DNA from: Micrococcus sp. EYE_212
GTDB lineage: Bacteria; Actinomycetota; Actinomycetes; Actinomycetales; Micrococcaceae
Direction of reading: 5' to 3'
Length of the DNA stretch: 64,000 nt
Assembly: GCF_023147585.1 (NCBI RefSeq)
Contig: NZ_JAHXOZ010000009.1
Location: forward strand, 62,001 to 126,000
Below, one piece after another: positions 51,171 through 59,751 of this stretch (positions are counted from its first letter, which is position 1; each line of letters begins with the position of its first letter). The notes beneath the pieces are model-generated. The model made no database searches and was not told the origin of the DNA. It saw only the letters and a list, made by a program, of their open reading frames with translations. The translations under genes and the position numbers were made by a program.

Positions 51171-52132
51171 GCGGCGCTCTCCTGGAGGATGTGCTCGAGG
51201 CGCAGGCTCGCCCGGTCCCAGCGCGTGGGCAGCAGGCCGTGGGCCCGCCACGTGCCGGCGAGGGCCTCGAGGTCGGCGGGGGTGCGCACGCCCGTGACCC
51301 GGACGCTGGGGGAGTCGGGCAGCGGGCGGGCGGTGAAGGGGGCGCGCAGGGCCGCGGACCACGCGCGCACGTCGGCGGGCCGCGCCTGCGCGAACTCCAC
51401 GTCCACGACGTCGCCGGCCTCCACGCGGGTCAGCTCGGCGAGGGAGCCGGCGCGCACCACGCGTCCGGCCCGGAGGATCGCCACGTCGTCGGCGAGGCGC
51501 TCGGCGTCGTCGAGCAGGTGGGTGGTCAGCAGCACCGCGGCGCCGCGCGCGGTCTGCTCGCGGATGACCTCGTGGACGACGGGGCGCGTCTCCGGGTCCA
51601 GCCCGGCCGTCGGCTCGTCCAGGAAGAGCATGTCCGGGCGGCCGACGAGGGCCGCGGCGAGCGCGACGCGCTGGCGCTGGCCGCCGGAGAGGCGGCGCAG
51701 GGAGCGGCCGGCGACCTTCGCGATCAGCAGGCGCTCGAGCAGCTCCTCCGGGTCCTCGGGGCAGCGGTAGAGCGAGGCCACGTGCGTGACGAACCGGCGC
51801 GCCGTCACCGAGGGCGGCAGCCCGCCCTCCTGCCACATGACGCCGATGCGGGCGCGCAGGTCCGCGGATGCGCGCCAGGGGTCGCGCCCGAAGACGCGGA
51901 CCGTGCCGGCGTCCGGACGGTCCGTGCCGTGGCACAGGCCCAGCGTCGTGGACTTGCCCGCGCCGTTGGGGCCGAGCAGGACGGTCACGGCCCCGGCGCG
52001 GGCGGTGAGGTCCACCCCGCGCAGCACGGGCGTGCGGGCGCGCCCGCGGCCCAGGCTCCGGTGGGCGTCCCGCAGGCTCAGCGCCGGCACGGGTGCGTCG
52101 GTGTGGGCGTCGTCGGGGGAGGTGGGGGGCAC
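51167..52132 (-). CDS. ABC transporter ATP-binding protein
   Basis: 321 aa. Walker A GPNGAGKSTT (about 53-62), Q-loop WQEGGLPP, signature RLSGGQRQRVALA, Walker B MLFLDEPTAGLDP and H-loop LLTTHLLDDAERLAD, followed by a C-terminal accessory domain of about 90 residues. It pairs with the ABC-2 permease in an ATGA overlap. The GTG start at 52132 is supported by a TAGACT -10 six bases upstream, giving a leaderless message. Divergent from sufR. Confidence 0.92.
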   Translation of the reverse strand: MPPTSPDDAHTDAPVPALSLRDAHRSLGRGRARTPVLRGVDLTARAGAVTVLLGPNGAGKSTTLGLCHGTDRPDAGTVRVFGRDPWRASADLRARIGVMWQEGGLPPSVTARRFVTHVASLYRCPEDPEELLERLLIAKVAGRSLRRLSGGQRQRVALAAALVGRPDMLFLDEPTAGLDPETRPVVHEVIREQTARGAAVLLTTHLLDDAERLADDVAILRAGRVVRAGSLAELTRVEAGDVVDVEFAQARPADVRAWSAALRAPFTARPLPDSPSVRVTGVRTPADLEALAGTWRAHGLLPTRWDRASLRLEHILQESAA

Positions 52133-52138
52133 CGGTCC

Positions 52139-52144
52139 AGTCTA
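52139..52144 (-). promoter_or_regulatory. -10 hexamer of the ABC exporter operon, leaderless
   Basis: TAGACT on the minus strand, ending six bases before the GTG at 52132. This spacing sets the choice of start. Confidence 0.55.
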
Positions 52145-52236
52145 GTCGGGCGGGCCGGCGGTGCCCGGTGCCGCGGGCGGGGCGTCCCGGGTGACGCGGG
52201 ACACCGGTGCCGAGAGCGGACGAAGGGCCCCCTCAC

Positions 52237-52266
52237 TTGAACGGTTCCAGATCATTACGTCATCAT
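52237..52266 (+). promoter_or_regulatory. sufR promoter, possible operator
   Basis: TTGAAC (52237-52242) and CATCAT (52261-52266) with an 18-bp spacer; the start would fall at the sufR GTG (52273). The palindrome GAACGGTTC (52239-52247) overlaps the -35 and may be an operator. The region is AT-rich compared with its surroundings. Confidence 0.5.
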
Positions 52267-52272
52267 GGACTG

Positions 52273-52977
52273 GTGTATTCCGAACGGCCCGTCCCCGCGC
52301 ATGACGCCGCGCCCGCCCCGGCACCCGCCGAGGGCACGCGCGAGCGCGTCCTGCAGCTGGTCCTCACTCGCGGGCCGGTGAGCGCGGCCGAGATCGGCCG
52401 GGAGCTGGAGCTCACCGCCGCGGCCGTGCGCCGCCACCTCGACGCCCTCGAGGAGGAGTCCCTCGTGGCCGTGAAGCTCGTCAGCGCCGCCCGCGGAGCG
52501 GGCCGCCCCTCCCGCCGGTACGTGGTGACGCAGCACGCCCAGCGCCGTCTCGGCGACGACCACCTCTCGGTCGCCGTCGACGCGATCGACCGCCTCGCGG
52601 AGCTCGGCGGCGAGGGCGAGGTCCGCCGCCTCGCGCGCGGGGCCTTCCGCGACGTCGAGCGGATGTTCGACGCCGCCGTCGCCGGCGTGGACCTGCCGCT
52701 GGAGGAGCGGACCGCCGTGCTCGCCAGGGTGCTCGACGCCGCCGGATTCGCCGGCACGCTGCGCCACGTGGGCGAGGGGCTGGCCCCCACCCTGCGGGCC
52801 GACCAGGTGTGCCAGGGCCACTGCCCCCTGCAGGGCCTGCCGGCCCGCTACCCGGAGTTCTGCGAGGAGGAGGCCGCCCTGTTCGCGCGCCTGCTCGGCG
52901 TCGACGTGCGCCGGCTCTCCACCCTCGCCACCGGCGGGCACGTGTGCACCACGCACGTGCCCCTGGGCCGCACGTGA
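52273..52977 (+). CDS. sufR: Fe-S cluster-sensing transcriptional repressor SufR
   Basis: 234 aa DeoR/ArsR-like winged helix protein. HTH: PVSAAEIGRELELTAAAVRRHL (about 42-63). The C-terminal domain carries cysteines in CQGHC, YPEFCEEE and GGHVCTTH, positions expected for SufR Fe-S ligands. It represses suf when a cluster is bound and lets the operon be expressed under Fe or oxidative stress. The GTG at 52273 is chosen because the promoter predicts a leaderless start exactly there; an upstream in-frame ORF extension to 52207 would cross the promoter. There are 72 bp to sufB. Confidence 0.9.
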   Translation: MYSERPVPAHDAAPAPAPAEGTRERVLQLVLTRGPVSAAEIGRELELTAAAVRRHLDALEEESLVAVKLVSAARGAGRPSRRYVVTQHAQRRLGDDHLSVAVDAIDRLAELGGEGEVRRLARGAFRDVERMFDAAVAGVDLPLEERTAVLARVLDAAGFAGTLRHVGEGLAPTLRADQVCQGHCPLQGLPARYPEFCEEEAALFARLLGVDVRRLSTLATGGHVCTTHVPLGRT

Positions 52978-53049
52978 GGCCGCCCGCCGGCCCCGAGAAG
53001 ACCACCCGTCCGTCCGACCACCCCGAACACCGCAACGAGAGAGGCTGAG

Positions 53050-54522
53050 ATGACAGACCAGATCGTCCAGCGGGAGACCACGGAGACCGCCGATCCCGGC
53101 GTGATCGCCGAGATCCTCGAGAAGAACCCCGAGTTGAACGCCATCGGCGCCTACCAGTACGGCTGGGCCGACTCCGACGCGGCCGGCGAGAAGGCCGTGC
53201 GCGGCCTGAACGAGGACGTCGTGCGCGACATCTCCGCCAAGAAGTCCGAGCCGCAGTGGATGCTCGACCTGCGCCTCAAGGGCCTGAAGTACTTCGAGCG
53301 CAAGCCGATGCCCGCGTGGGGCCCGGACCTCACCGGCATCGACTTCGACAACATCAAGTACTTCGTGCGCTCCACCGAGGGCCAGGCGAAGTCCTGGGAG
53401 GACCTGCCCGAGGACATCCGCAACACGTACGAGCGCCTCGGCATCCCCGAGGCGGAGCGCGACCGCCTCGTGGCGGGCGTCGCCGCCCAGTACGAGTCCG
53501 AGGTCGTCTACCACCAGATCCGCGAGGACCTCGAGGCCCAGGGCGTGCTGTTCCTCGACACCGACACGGCCCTCAAGGAGCACCCGGAGGTGTTCGAGGA
53601 GTACTTCGGCACCGTGATCCCGGTGGGCGACAACAAGTTCGCCTCCCTGAACACGTCCGTGTGGTCCGGCGGCTCCTTCGTGTACGTGCCCAAGGGCGTG
53701 CACGTGGACATCCCGCTGCAGGCCTACTTCCGCATCAACACGGAGAACATGGGCCAGTTCGAGCGCACGCTGATCATCGCGGACGAGGACTCCTACGTGC
53801 ACTACATCGAGGGCTGCACCGCCCCGATGTACAAGTCGGACTCCCTGCACTCCGCCGTGGTGGAGATCGTGGTGAAGAAGAACGCCCGCGTGCGCTACAC
53901 CACCATCCAGAACTGGTCCACCAACGTGTACAACCTGGTGACCAAGCGTGCCGTGGTCGAGGCCGGCGGCACGATGGAGTGGGTCGACGGCAACATCGGC
54001 TCGAAGGTCACCATGAAGTACCCCGCGGTGTACCTCACGGGCGAGCACGCCACCGGCGAGACGCTCTCCGTGGCCTTCGCCGGCGCCGACCAGCACCAGG
54101 ACACGGGCTCGAAGATGGTGCACATGGCCCCCAACACCTCCAGCTCGATCGTCTCGAAGTCGATCGCCCGCAACGGCGGCCGGGCCGCCTACCGCGGGCT
54201 CGTGCAGGTGGACGAGGGCGCCAAGGGCGCCGCGAACTCGGTGGTGTGCGACGCGCTGCTCGTGGACACGGTCTCCCGCTCGGACACCTACCCGTACATC
54301 GACATCCGCGAGGACGACGTGACCCTCGGCCACGAGGCCACGGTGTCCCGCGTCTCGGAGGAGCAGCTCTTCTACCTCCAGAGCCGCGGCCTCTCCGAGA
54401 GCGAGGCCATGGCGATGATCGTGCGCGGCTTCATCGAGCCGATCGCGCGCGAGCTGCCGATGGAGTACGCCCTCGAGCTGAACAAGCTGATCGAACTGCA
54501 GATGGAAGGGTCGGTGGGCTGA
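53050..54522 (+). CDS. sufB: Fe-S cluster assembly protein SufB
   Basis: 490 aa scaffold subunit of the SufBCD complex. Conserved blocks are [57 protein letters not shown] with its conserved Cys, [19 protein letters not shown], and [18 protein letters not shown] with [28 protein letters not shown] provides the ribosome binding site. First of the sufBDC genes; sufD starts directly at its stop. Confidence 0.97.
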   Translation: MTDQIVQRETTETADPGVIAEILEKNPELNAIGAYQYGWADSDAAGEKAVRGLNEDVVRDISAKKSEPQWMLDLRLKGLKYFERKPMPAWGPDLTGIDFDNIKYFVRSTEGQAKSWEDLPEDIRNTYERLGIPEAERDRLVAGVAAQYESEVVYHQIREDLEAQGVLFLDTDTALKEHPEVFEEYFGTVIPVGDNKFASLNTSVWSGGSFVYVPKGVHVDIPLQAYFRINTENMGQFERTLIIADEDSYVHYIEGCTAPMYKSDSLHSAVVEIVVKKNARVRYTTIQNWSTNVYNLVTKRAVVEAGGTMEWVDGNIGSKVTMKYPAVYLTGEHATGETLSVAFAGADQHQDTGSKMVHMAPNTSSSIVSKSIARNGGRAAYRGLVQVDEGAKGAANSVVCDALLVDTVSRSDTYPYIDIREDDVTLGHEATVSRVSEEQLFYLQSRGLSESEAMAMIVRGFIEPIARELPMEYALELNKLIELQMEGSVG

Positions 54523-55764
54523 GTGGCCGAGACCATGGATGTGACCGAGCGCAATCTCATTCCGGGCATGGGGGAGGAGGGCGAGAAGCTCGCCGTCACC
54601 CAGGAGGCCCCGAAGGCCGCGGCGCAGCCGCGCCGCACCGGCGGCTCCCGCGCGGACCGCGTGAGCTCGTACGAGCTCGCCGACTTCCCGGTGCTCACCG
54701 GGCGCGAGGAGGACTGGCGGTTCACCCCGCTCAAGCGCCTGGGCGGGCTGCACCTGCCCGGCGGCGACGACGCGCGGCTCACCGGCGCGGCACCGACCGT
54801 GACCGTGTCCGAGCACGAGGGCGTCTCCATGGAGACCGTCTCGCGCGAGGACGCACGCGTCGGCTCCGTGCTGACGCCGGACGACCGCGTCTCCGCCGCG
54901 GCGTGGGCCTCGACCTCCGAGGCCGTCGTCGTGATGGTCGCGGCGGGAGCCGAGGTCGCCGAGCCGATCCGGATCGAGGTGACCGGCGCAGGCCCCCAGG
55001 CCGCCGCCGCGCACCTGACGGTGATCGTCGAGGAGAACGCCCAGGCCGACGTCGTGATCCGCCACCGCGGCTCCGCCGTGCTGGCCCAGAACGTCGAGTT
55101 CGACGTCCGCCGGGACGCCCGCCTCAACGCAGTCTCCCTGCAGGCGTGGGACGAGGGCGCCGTGCACGTGTCGGCGCAGCAGGCCTCCGTGGCCACGGGC
55201 GCGCACCTCACGCACGTGACCGTCTCCCACGGCGGCTCGCTGGTGCGCCTCACCCCGACCGCGCGCTTCTCCGCCGAGCGCGGCGAGGCCCGCCTCTACG
55301 GCCTCTACTTCGCCGACGCCGGCCAGCACCTCGAGAGCCGCCTGTTCGTGGACCACAACCAGCCGAACTGTGTCTCGGACGTGCTCTACAAGGGCGCGCT
55401 GCAGGGCGCCGACGCGCGCACCGTGTGGGTGGGCGACGTGCTGATCCGCAAGGAGGCCGAGGGCACGGACACGTACGAGAAGAACCAGAACCTGCTGCTC
55501 ACCGACGGCGCCCGCGCCGACTCGGTGCCGAACCTCGAGATCGAGACCGGCGTCATCGAGGGGGCGGGCCATGCGTCCGCCACCGGACGGTTCGACGAGA
55601 CCCAGCTGTTCTACCTCATGGCCCGCGGCATCCCGGAGTCGGAGGCGCGCCGCCTGATCGTGCGCGGCTTCCTCAACGAGATCATCCAGAAGATCGGCAT
55701 CGCCGACGTCGAGGACGAGCTCACCACCGTCATGGAGGACGAGCTGCGCATCGCCGCGCTCTGA
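54523..55764 (+). CDS. sufD: Fe-S cluster assembly protein SufD
   Basis: 413 aa SufB paralogue, the second scaffold subunit. Blocks: REEDWRFTPLKRLGGL near the N-terminus, AHLTVIVEENAQADVVIRHRG, FVDHNQPNCVSDVLYKGAL, GTDTYEKNQNLLLTDGARAD and HASATGRFDETQLFYLMARG. The GTG at 54523 directly follows the sufB TGA; an ATG four codons later is an alternative start. Forms a heterodimer with SufB that SufC drives. Confidence 0.95.
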   Translation: MAETMDVTERNLIPGMGEEGEKLAVTQEAPKAAAQPRRTGGSRADRVSSYELADFPVLTGREEDWRFTPLKRLGGLHLPGGDDARLTGAAPTVTVSEHEGVSMETVSREDARVGSVLTPDDRVSAAAWASTSEAVVVMVAAGAEVAEPIRIEVTGAGPQAAAAHLTVIVEENAQADVVIRHRGSAVLAQNVEFDVRRDARLNAVSLQAWDEGAVHVSAQQASVATGAHLTHVTVSHGGSLVRLTPTARFSAERGEARLYGLYFADAGQHLESRLFVDHNQPNCVSDVLYKGALQGADARTVWVGDVLIRKEAEGTDTYEKNQNLLLTDGARADSVPNLEIETGVIEGAGHASATGRFDETQLFYLMARGIPESEARRLIVRGFLNEIIQKIGIADVEDELTTVMEDELRIAAL

Positions 55765-55811
55765 GCCCACCTCCCGCTCACCCCACCTTTTTCTTCCAAG
55801 GAGAACCGCAC

Positions 55812-56579
55812 ATGGCAACCCTGCAGATCACCGACCTGCACGTGCAGATCGAGACCGACAACGGCCCCAAGGAGATCCTCAAGGGCCTGAACCTCACCCT
55901 GAACACGGGCGAGACGCACGCCATCATGGGCCCCAACGGCTCCGGCAAGTCCACCCTGGCCTCCACCATCGCCGGCCACCCCCGCTACGAGGTGACCTCC
56001 GGGTCCATCACCCTGGACGGCGAGGACGTCCTGGAGATGGGCGTGGACGAGCGCGCGCAGGCGGGTCTCTTCCTGGCCATGCAGTACCCCGTGGAGATCC
56101 CGGGCGTGACCATGACCAACTTCCTGCGCACCGCCAAGACCGCGCTGGACGGGGAGGCGCCCTCGCTGCGCACGTGGACCAAGGACGTCAAGGGCGCCTT
56201 CGAGGCCCTCCAGATGGACCCCGCGTTCATGAACCGCAACGTCAACGAGGGCTTCTCGGGCGGCGAGAAGAAGCGCGCCGAGATCATGCAGCTCGAGCTC
56301 TTCAAGCCGAAGTTCGCGATCCTCGACGAGACCGACTCCGGCCTCGACGTGGACGCCCTGCGCATCGTCTCGGAGGGCGTGAACCGCGCCGCCGAGGCGA
56401 ACGAGATGGGCACGCTGCTCATCACCCACTACACGCGCATCCTGAACTACATCAAGCCCCAGCACGTGCACGTGATGGTGGCCGGCCGCATCGCCGAGTC
56501 GGGCGGCCCCGAGCTCGCCGCGCAGCTCGAGGCCGAGGGCTACGCCCGCTTCGAGCAGGCCGCAGAGGTCTCGGCATGA
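55812..56579 (+). CDS. sufC: Fe-S cluster assembly ATPase SufC
   Basis: 255 aa ABC ATPase. Walker A MGPNGSGKSTL (about 38-48), the signature FSGGEKKRAEI, Walker B FAILDETDSGLDVDAL and THYTRILNYI are all in place. It powers the SufBCD scaffold. AAGGAG precedes the ATG at 55812 after a 47-bp gap from sufD. Its stop overlaps the next start (ATGA). Confidence 0.97.
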   Translation: MATLQITDLHVQIETDNGPKEILKGLNLTLNTGETHAIMGPNGSGKSTLASTIAGHPRYEVTSGSITLDGEDVLEMGVDERAQAGLFLAMQYPVEIPGVTMTNFLRTAKTALDGEAPSLRTWTKDVKGAFEALQMDPAFMNRNVNEGFSGGEKKRAEIMQLELFKPKFAILDETDSGLDVDALRIVSEGVNRAAEANEMGTLLITHYTRILNYIKPQHVHVMVAGRIAESGGPELAAQLEAEGYARFEQAAEVSA

Positions 56580-56902
56580 CCGAGGCCGCCGCGCAGACGC
56601 CCACGGAGGACGTCCGTGAGGCCCTCAAGGACGTCATCGACCCCGAGCTCGGGGTGAACGTGGTGGACCTGGGCCTGCTGTACGGCCTGCACTACGCCGA
56701 GGACGGCGCGCTGCTCGTGGACATGACCCTGACCACCGCCGCGTGCCCCCTCACCGAGGAGATCGAGGACCAGGTCTCGCGCGCCATCGGCACCATGGTG
56801 GACGAGTGGCGCCTGAACTGGGTCTGGATGCCGCCGTGGGGTCCCGAGCGGATCACCGAGGACGGCAAGGACCAGATGCGGGCCCTCGGCTTCAACATCT
56901 GA
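56576..56902 (+). CDS. MIP18/DUF59 metal-sulfur cluster biosynthesis protein (SufT-like)
   Basis: 108 aa. The family signature is complete: DVIDPELGVNVVDLGLLYGL and LTTAACPLTEEIEDQV with the conserved Cys, then WMPPWGPERITEDGKDQMRALG. SufT-like proteins help mature Fe-S proteins. It starts in an ATGA overlap with sufC, so it closes the operon. sufS and sufU, which usually sit between sufC and this gene in actinobacteria, are not here. Confidence 0.92.
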   Translation: MTEAAAQTPTEDVREALKDVIDPELGVNVVDLGLLYGLHYAEDGALLVDMTLTTAACPLTEEIEDQVSRAIGTMVDEWRLNWVWMPPWGPERITEDGKDQMRALGFNI

Positions 56903-56914
56903 CCCGGCCCCGGT

Positions 56915-57051
56915 CCCGGAACGACGTCGGGCCCCCACCTCCGCGCGGAGGTGGGGGCCCGCTGTTCAAAACCCCCCCCCCGGCCCCGGGCCCCCCACGC
57001 CCGGGGCCCCCCCCCCCCGGGGGGGGGGGGGCCCCCCGACGTCGTTCCGGG
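56915..57051. repeat. nested inverted repeats with extreme homopolymers between sufT-like and ypfJ
   Basis: The outer arms CCCGGAACGACGTCGGG (56915-56931) and its perfect complement (57035-57051) enclose the terminator hairpin, a C10 run (56972-56981), GGCCCCGGGCCCCCC and a block of 12 C, 13 G and 6 C (57007-57037). The C12/G13 block alone could form a 12-bp stem. It could be a super-stable terminator nest or, in part, an assembly artefact. Confidence 0.7.
56929..56960. terminator. terminator after the suf operon
   Basis: A perfect 14-bp stem, GGGCCCCCACCTCC (56929-56942) with its complement (56947-56960), closes a GCGC loop. GCTGTTC follows. Convergent with ypfJ. Confidence 0.8.
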
Positions 57052-57070
57052 GAGACCGCGGGAAGCGCCC

Positions 57071-58012
57071 TCAGATGTCCAGCGTGCTCGCGGTGAACGT
57101 GTTGCACTGCTGGATGTCCGGCTCGGCCTGGCGGCCGTTCTGGTAGCCGCGCATGAACCAGCCCATGCGCTGCTCCGAGGTGCCGTGCGTGAAGCTGTGC
57201 GGGTCGACGCGGCCGCGGGCCTGCTCCTGGATGTGATCGTCGCCCACGGAGGCCGCGGCGTCGATCGCCTGGCGCAGCTGCGCGTCCGAGATGGGCTGCA
57301 GGAACGGCTCCCCGGACTCCGGGTCCGTGGTCACCGTGCCGTGGCCGGCCCACATGCCGGCGAAGCAGTCGGCCTGGAGCTCGGCCTTCACCGAGCCCGA
57401 GGTGGCGCCCGTCGTGCCGTCCCGCGAGTACTCCAGGTAGCCGACCACGTTCTGCACGTGGTGGCCGTACTCGTGCGCGACGATGTACTCCTCGGCCAGG
57501 GGGCCGCCCTCGGCGCCGAAGTCGCGCTGGAGGGTGCCGAAGAAGGACGTGTCGAAGTACATGGACTCGTCGGAGGGGCAGTAGAACGGGCCGGTGTCCG
57601 AGGACGCGGCGCCGCAGCCGGTGTTCACCTGGCCGGAGAACAGGGTGAGCTTCGGCTCGCGCCAGTCGATGTTGGAGTACCGGCCGAGGTACCCGCCCCA
57701 GAACTGGTCGGCGGCCTCGGTGGTGGCGATCACGCGGCAGTCCACGTTGCGGTTCGCGTCGTCGCCGGTGCTGCACTCCGACGGGGAGACCGGCTGGTCC
57801 GTGCCCCCCGTGGTCTGCTGCTGGTACTGGCCCTGGCCGGAGGTGGCCGAGCCGGTGTCGATGCCGAGCTGGTCGGCCAGCCCGGGCGCGAAGATGGCCA
57901 GGAGCAGCGCCAGCAGGCCGCCGCCGCCGCCGATCGCGGCGCCCCGGCCGAGGCCCCCGCCGCCGCCGGAGGCGCGGCCCGCGTCGAGCTGCACGTTGGA
58001 GTTGAAGGTCAT
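57071..58012 (-). CDS. neutral zinc metallopeptidase family protein (YpfJ-like)
   Basis: 313 aa. The zinc motif HEYGHH (HExxH) lies in IVAHEYGHHVQNVVG and the third ligand region is ELQADCFAGMWAG. One N-terminal membrane helix, LLALLLAIFAPGLA (about 33-50), follows a Gly-rich stretch and anchors the enzyme, with the catalytic domain outside. Typical of the bacterial YpfJ/KPN_02809 family, biological role unknown. The -10 TAGACT is eight bases before the ATG at 58012, so the mRNA is probably leaderless. Divergent from the ABC-F gene with mirrored promoters; its 3' end faces the suf operon across the homopolymer block. Confidence 0.9.
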   Translation of the reverse strand: MTFNSNVQLDAGRASGGGGGLGRGAAIGGGGGLLALLLAIFAPGLADQLGIDTGSATSGQGQYQQQTTGGTDQPVSPSECSTGDDANRNVDCRVIATTEAADQFWGGYLGRYSNIDWREPKLTLFSGQVNTGCGAASSDTGPFYCPSDESMYFDTSFFGTLQRDFGAEGGPLAEEYIVAHEYGHHVQNVVGYLEYSRDGTTGATSGSVKAELQADCFAGMWAGHGTVTTDPESGEPFLQPISDAQLRQAIDAAASVGDDHIQEQARGRVDPHSFTHGTSEQRMGWFMRGYQNGRQAEPDIQQCNTFTASTLDI

Positions 58013-58020
58013 GAGGCCTG

Positions 58021-58039
58021 AGTCTAGACGGACTAGACT
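58021..58039. promoter_or_regulatory. mirror-image divergent -10 hexamers, ypfJ and ABC-F gene
   Basis: AGTCTAG-ACGGA-CTAGACT is a perfect 7-5-7 palindrome. The minus-strand TAGACT (58021-58026) serves ypfJ and the plus-strand TAGACT (58034-58039) serves the ABC-F gene (start near 58046, leader about 86 nt with AGGAG). The two polymerase sites overlap and should exclude one another. Confidence 0.6.
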
Positions 58040-58131
58040 GGGGCGGCGCGGCCCCGGGCCCCTCGGCCCTTCGCGCGCCCTCGACCGGTCCGCTGCGGCC
58101 GCCCCCACACCCCCAGGAGCTCCACCCCCTC

Positions 58132-59730
58132 ATGCTCACCGTCACGGATCTCGAACTGCGCGTCGGCGCCCGCCTGCTCATGGACGAGGTGAACTTCCGC
58201 GTGGACAAGGGGGACAAGGTGGGCCTGGTGGGGCGCAACGGCGCCGGCAAGACCACCCTCACGAAGGTGCTCGCCGGCGGCGGACAGCCCGCCGGGGGGA
58301 CCGTCACCCGCTCGGGTCGGATCGGCTACCTCCCGCAGGACCCCAAGGTGGAGGACATGGACCAGTCCGGCCGCGACCGGATCCTCTCCGCCCGGGACCT
58401 GGACCAGACCATCCGCCGCATGCGCGCCGCGGAGGAGGGGATGGCGGCGGACGACGACGCCGAGCGCGAGAGGGCCATGAACCGGTACTCGCGGCTCGAA
58501 GCGGAGTTCGCCGCCCGCGGCGGGTACGCGGCCGAGTCCGAGGCCGCCCGGATCACCTCGAACCTGGGCCTGCCGGACCGCGTCCTGGACCAGCCGCTGC
58601 ACACGCTCTCCGGCGGCCAGCGCCGCCGCGTGGAGCTCGCCCGCATCCTCTTCTCGGACGCGGACATCATGCTCCTCGACGAGCCCACCAACCACCTGGA
58701 CCACGACTCGATCGTGTGGCTGCGCGAATACCTCAAGACGTACTCCGGCGGCCTGCTGATGATCAGCCATGATGTGGAGCTCATGGAGATGACCGTGAAC
58801 AAGGTCCTCTACCTCGACGCCAACCGCCAGGTGATCGACGTCTACAACATGTCCTGGAAGAACTACCTGGCCCAGCGCCAGCAGGACGAGTCCCGCCGCC
58901 GCCGGGAGTTCGCCAACGCGGAGAAGAAGGCCTCCGCGCTGATCTCCCAGGCGGAGAAGATGCGGGCCAAGGCCACGAAGGCCGTGGCCGCGCAGAACAT
59001 GATCAAGCGCGCCGAGCGCCTCATGCGGGACGTCGAGGGCGAGCGCGCGCAGGACCGCGTGGCCGCCATCCGCTTCCCCTCGCCGCAGCCCTCGGGCAAG
59101 ACGCCGCTGCGCGCGGAGAACCTCTCCAAGTCCTACGGATCGCTCGAGATCTTCACGGGCGTGGACCTGGCGATCGACCGCGGCTCCCGCGTGGTGATCC
59201 TGGGCTACAACGGCGCGGGCAAGACCACGCTGCTGCGCATGCTGGCCGGTGCCGAGACCCCGGACACGGGCGGCGTGGAGGCCGGGCACGGCCTCAAGCT
59301 CGGCTACTTCGCCCAGGAGCACGACACCCTCGACCAGGACGCCTCGGTGCTCGACAACATGCGCCACGCCGCGCCGCAGCTGGGGGACACCCAGGCGCGC
59401 ACGCTGCTGGGCTCGTTCCTCTTCCAGGGCGACGACGTGGACAAGCCCGCGCGGGTGCTCTCCGGCGGCGAGAAGACCCGCCTGGCCCTGGCCACGCTCG
59501 TGGCGTCCTCCGCCAACGTCCTGCTGCTCGACGAGCCCACCAACAACCTCGACCCCGCCAGCCGCGAGGAGATCCTCAACGCGCTGCGCCGGTACGAGGG
59601 CGCCGTGGTGCTCGTGACCCACGACGAGGGTGCCGTCCAGGCGCTCGCCCCGGAGCGCGTGGTGCTGCTGCCGGACGGCGTCGAGGACCTCTGGAACGAC
59701 GACTACCTGGACCTCATCACCCTGGCCTGA
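58132..59730 (+). CDS. ABC-F family ATPase
   Basis: 532 aa with two ABC domains and no membrane segment. Domain 1: Walker A GRNGAGKTTLT (about 34-44), signature LSGGQRRRVELARIL, Walker B IMLLDEPTNHLD. The linker (about 240-310) is long, basic and helical (RRRREFANAEKKASALISQ), as in ribosome-acting ABC-F proteins. Domain 2: GYNGAGKTTLL, LSGGEKTRLALATLV and VLLLDEPTNNLD. ABC-F proteins act on the ribosome E site in translation or antibiotic protection; which applies here is not decidable. Its stop codon is paired in a hairpin with that of the convergent SURF1 gene. Confidence 0.93.
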   Translation: MLTVTDLELRVGARLLMDEVNFRVDKGDKVGLVGRNGAGKTTLTKVLAGGGQPAGGTVTRSGRIGYLPQDPKVEDMDQSGRDRILSARDLDQTIRRMRAAEEGMAADDDAERERAMNRYSRLEAEFAARGGYAAESEAARITSNLGLPDRVLDQPLHTLSGGQRRRVELARILFSDADIMLLDEPTNHLDHDSIVWLREYLKTYSGGLLMISHDVELMEMTVNKVLYLDANRQVIDVYNMSWKNYLAQRQQDESRRRREFANAEKKASALISQAEKMRAKATKAVAAQNMIKRAERLMRDVEGERAQDRVAAIRFPSPQPSGKTPLRAENLSKSYGSLEIFTGVDLAIDRGSRVVILGYNGAGKTTLLRMLAGAETPDTGGVEAGHGLKLGYFAQEHDTLDQDASVLDNMRHAAPQLGDTQARTLLGSFLFQGDDVDKPARVLSGGEKTRLALATLVASSANVLLLDEPTNNLDPASREEILNALRRYEGAVVLVTHDEGAVQALAPERVVLLPDGVEDLWNDDYLDLITLA

Positions 59731-59751
59731 GCGGCCGGCCGGGGCCGCTCA
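59728..59751. terminator. bidirectional hairpin pairing two stop codons
   Basis: TGAGCGGCC (59728-59736) pairs with GGCCGCTCA (59743-59751) around a GGCCGG loop. The first three bases are the ABC-F stop and the last three are the SURF1 stop on the other strand, so the genes are separated by only 18 bp of hairpin. Confidence 0.65.

Noticed and set aside
52239-52247. GAACGGTTC as a LexA/SOS box
   Set aside because: The spacer is one base, not four; it is better considered as a possible SufR operator.
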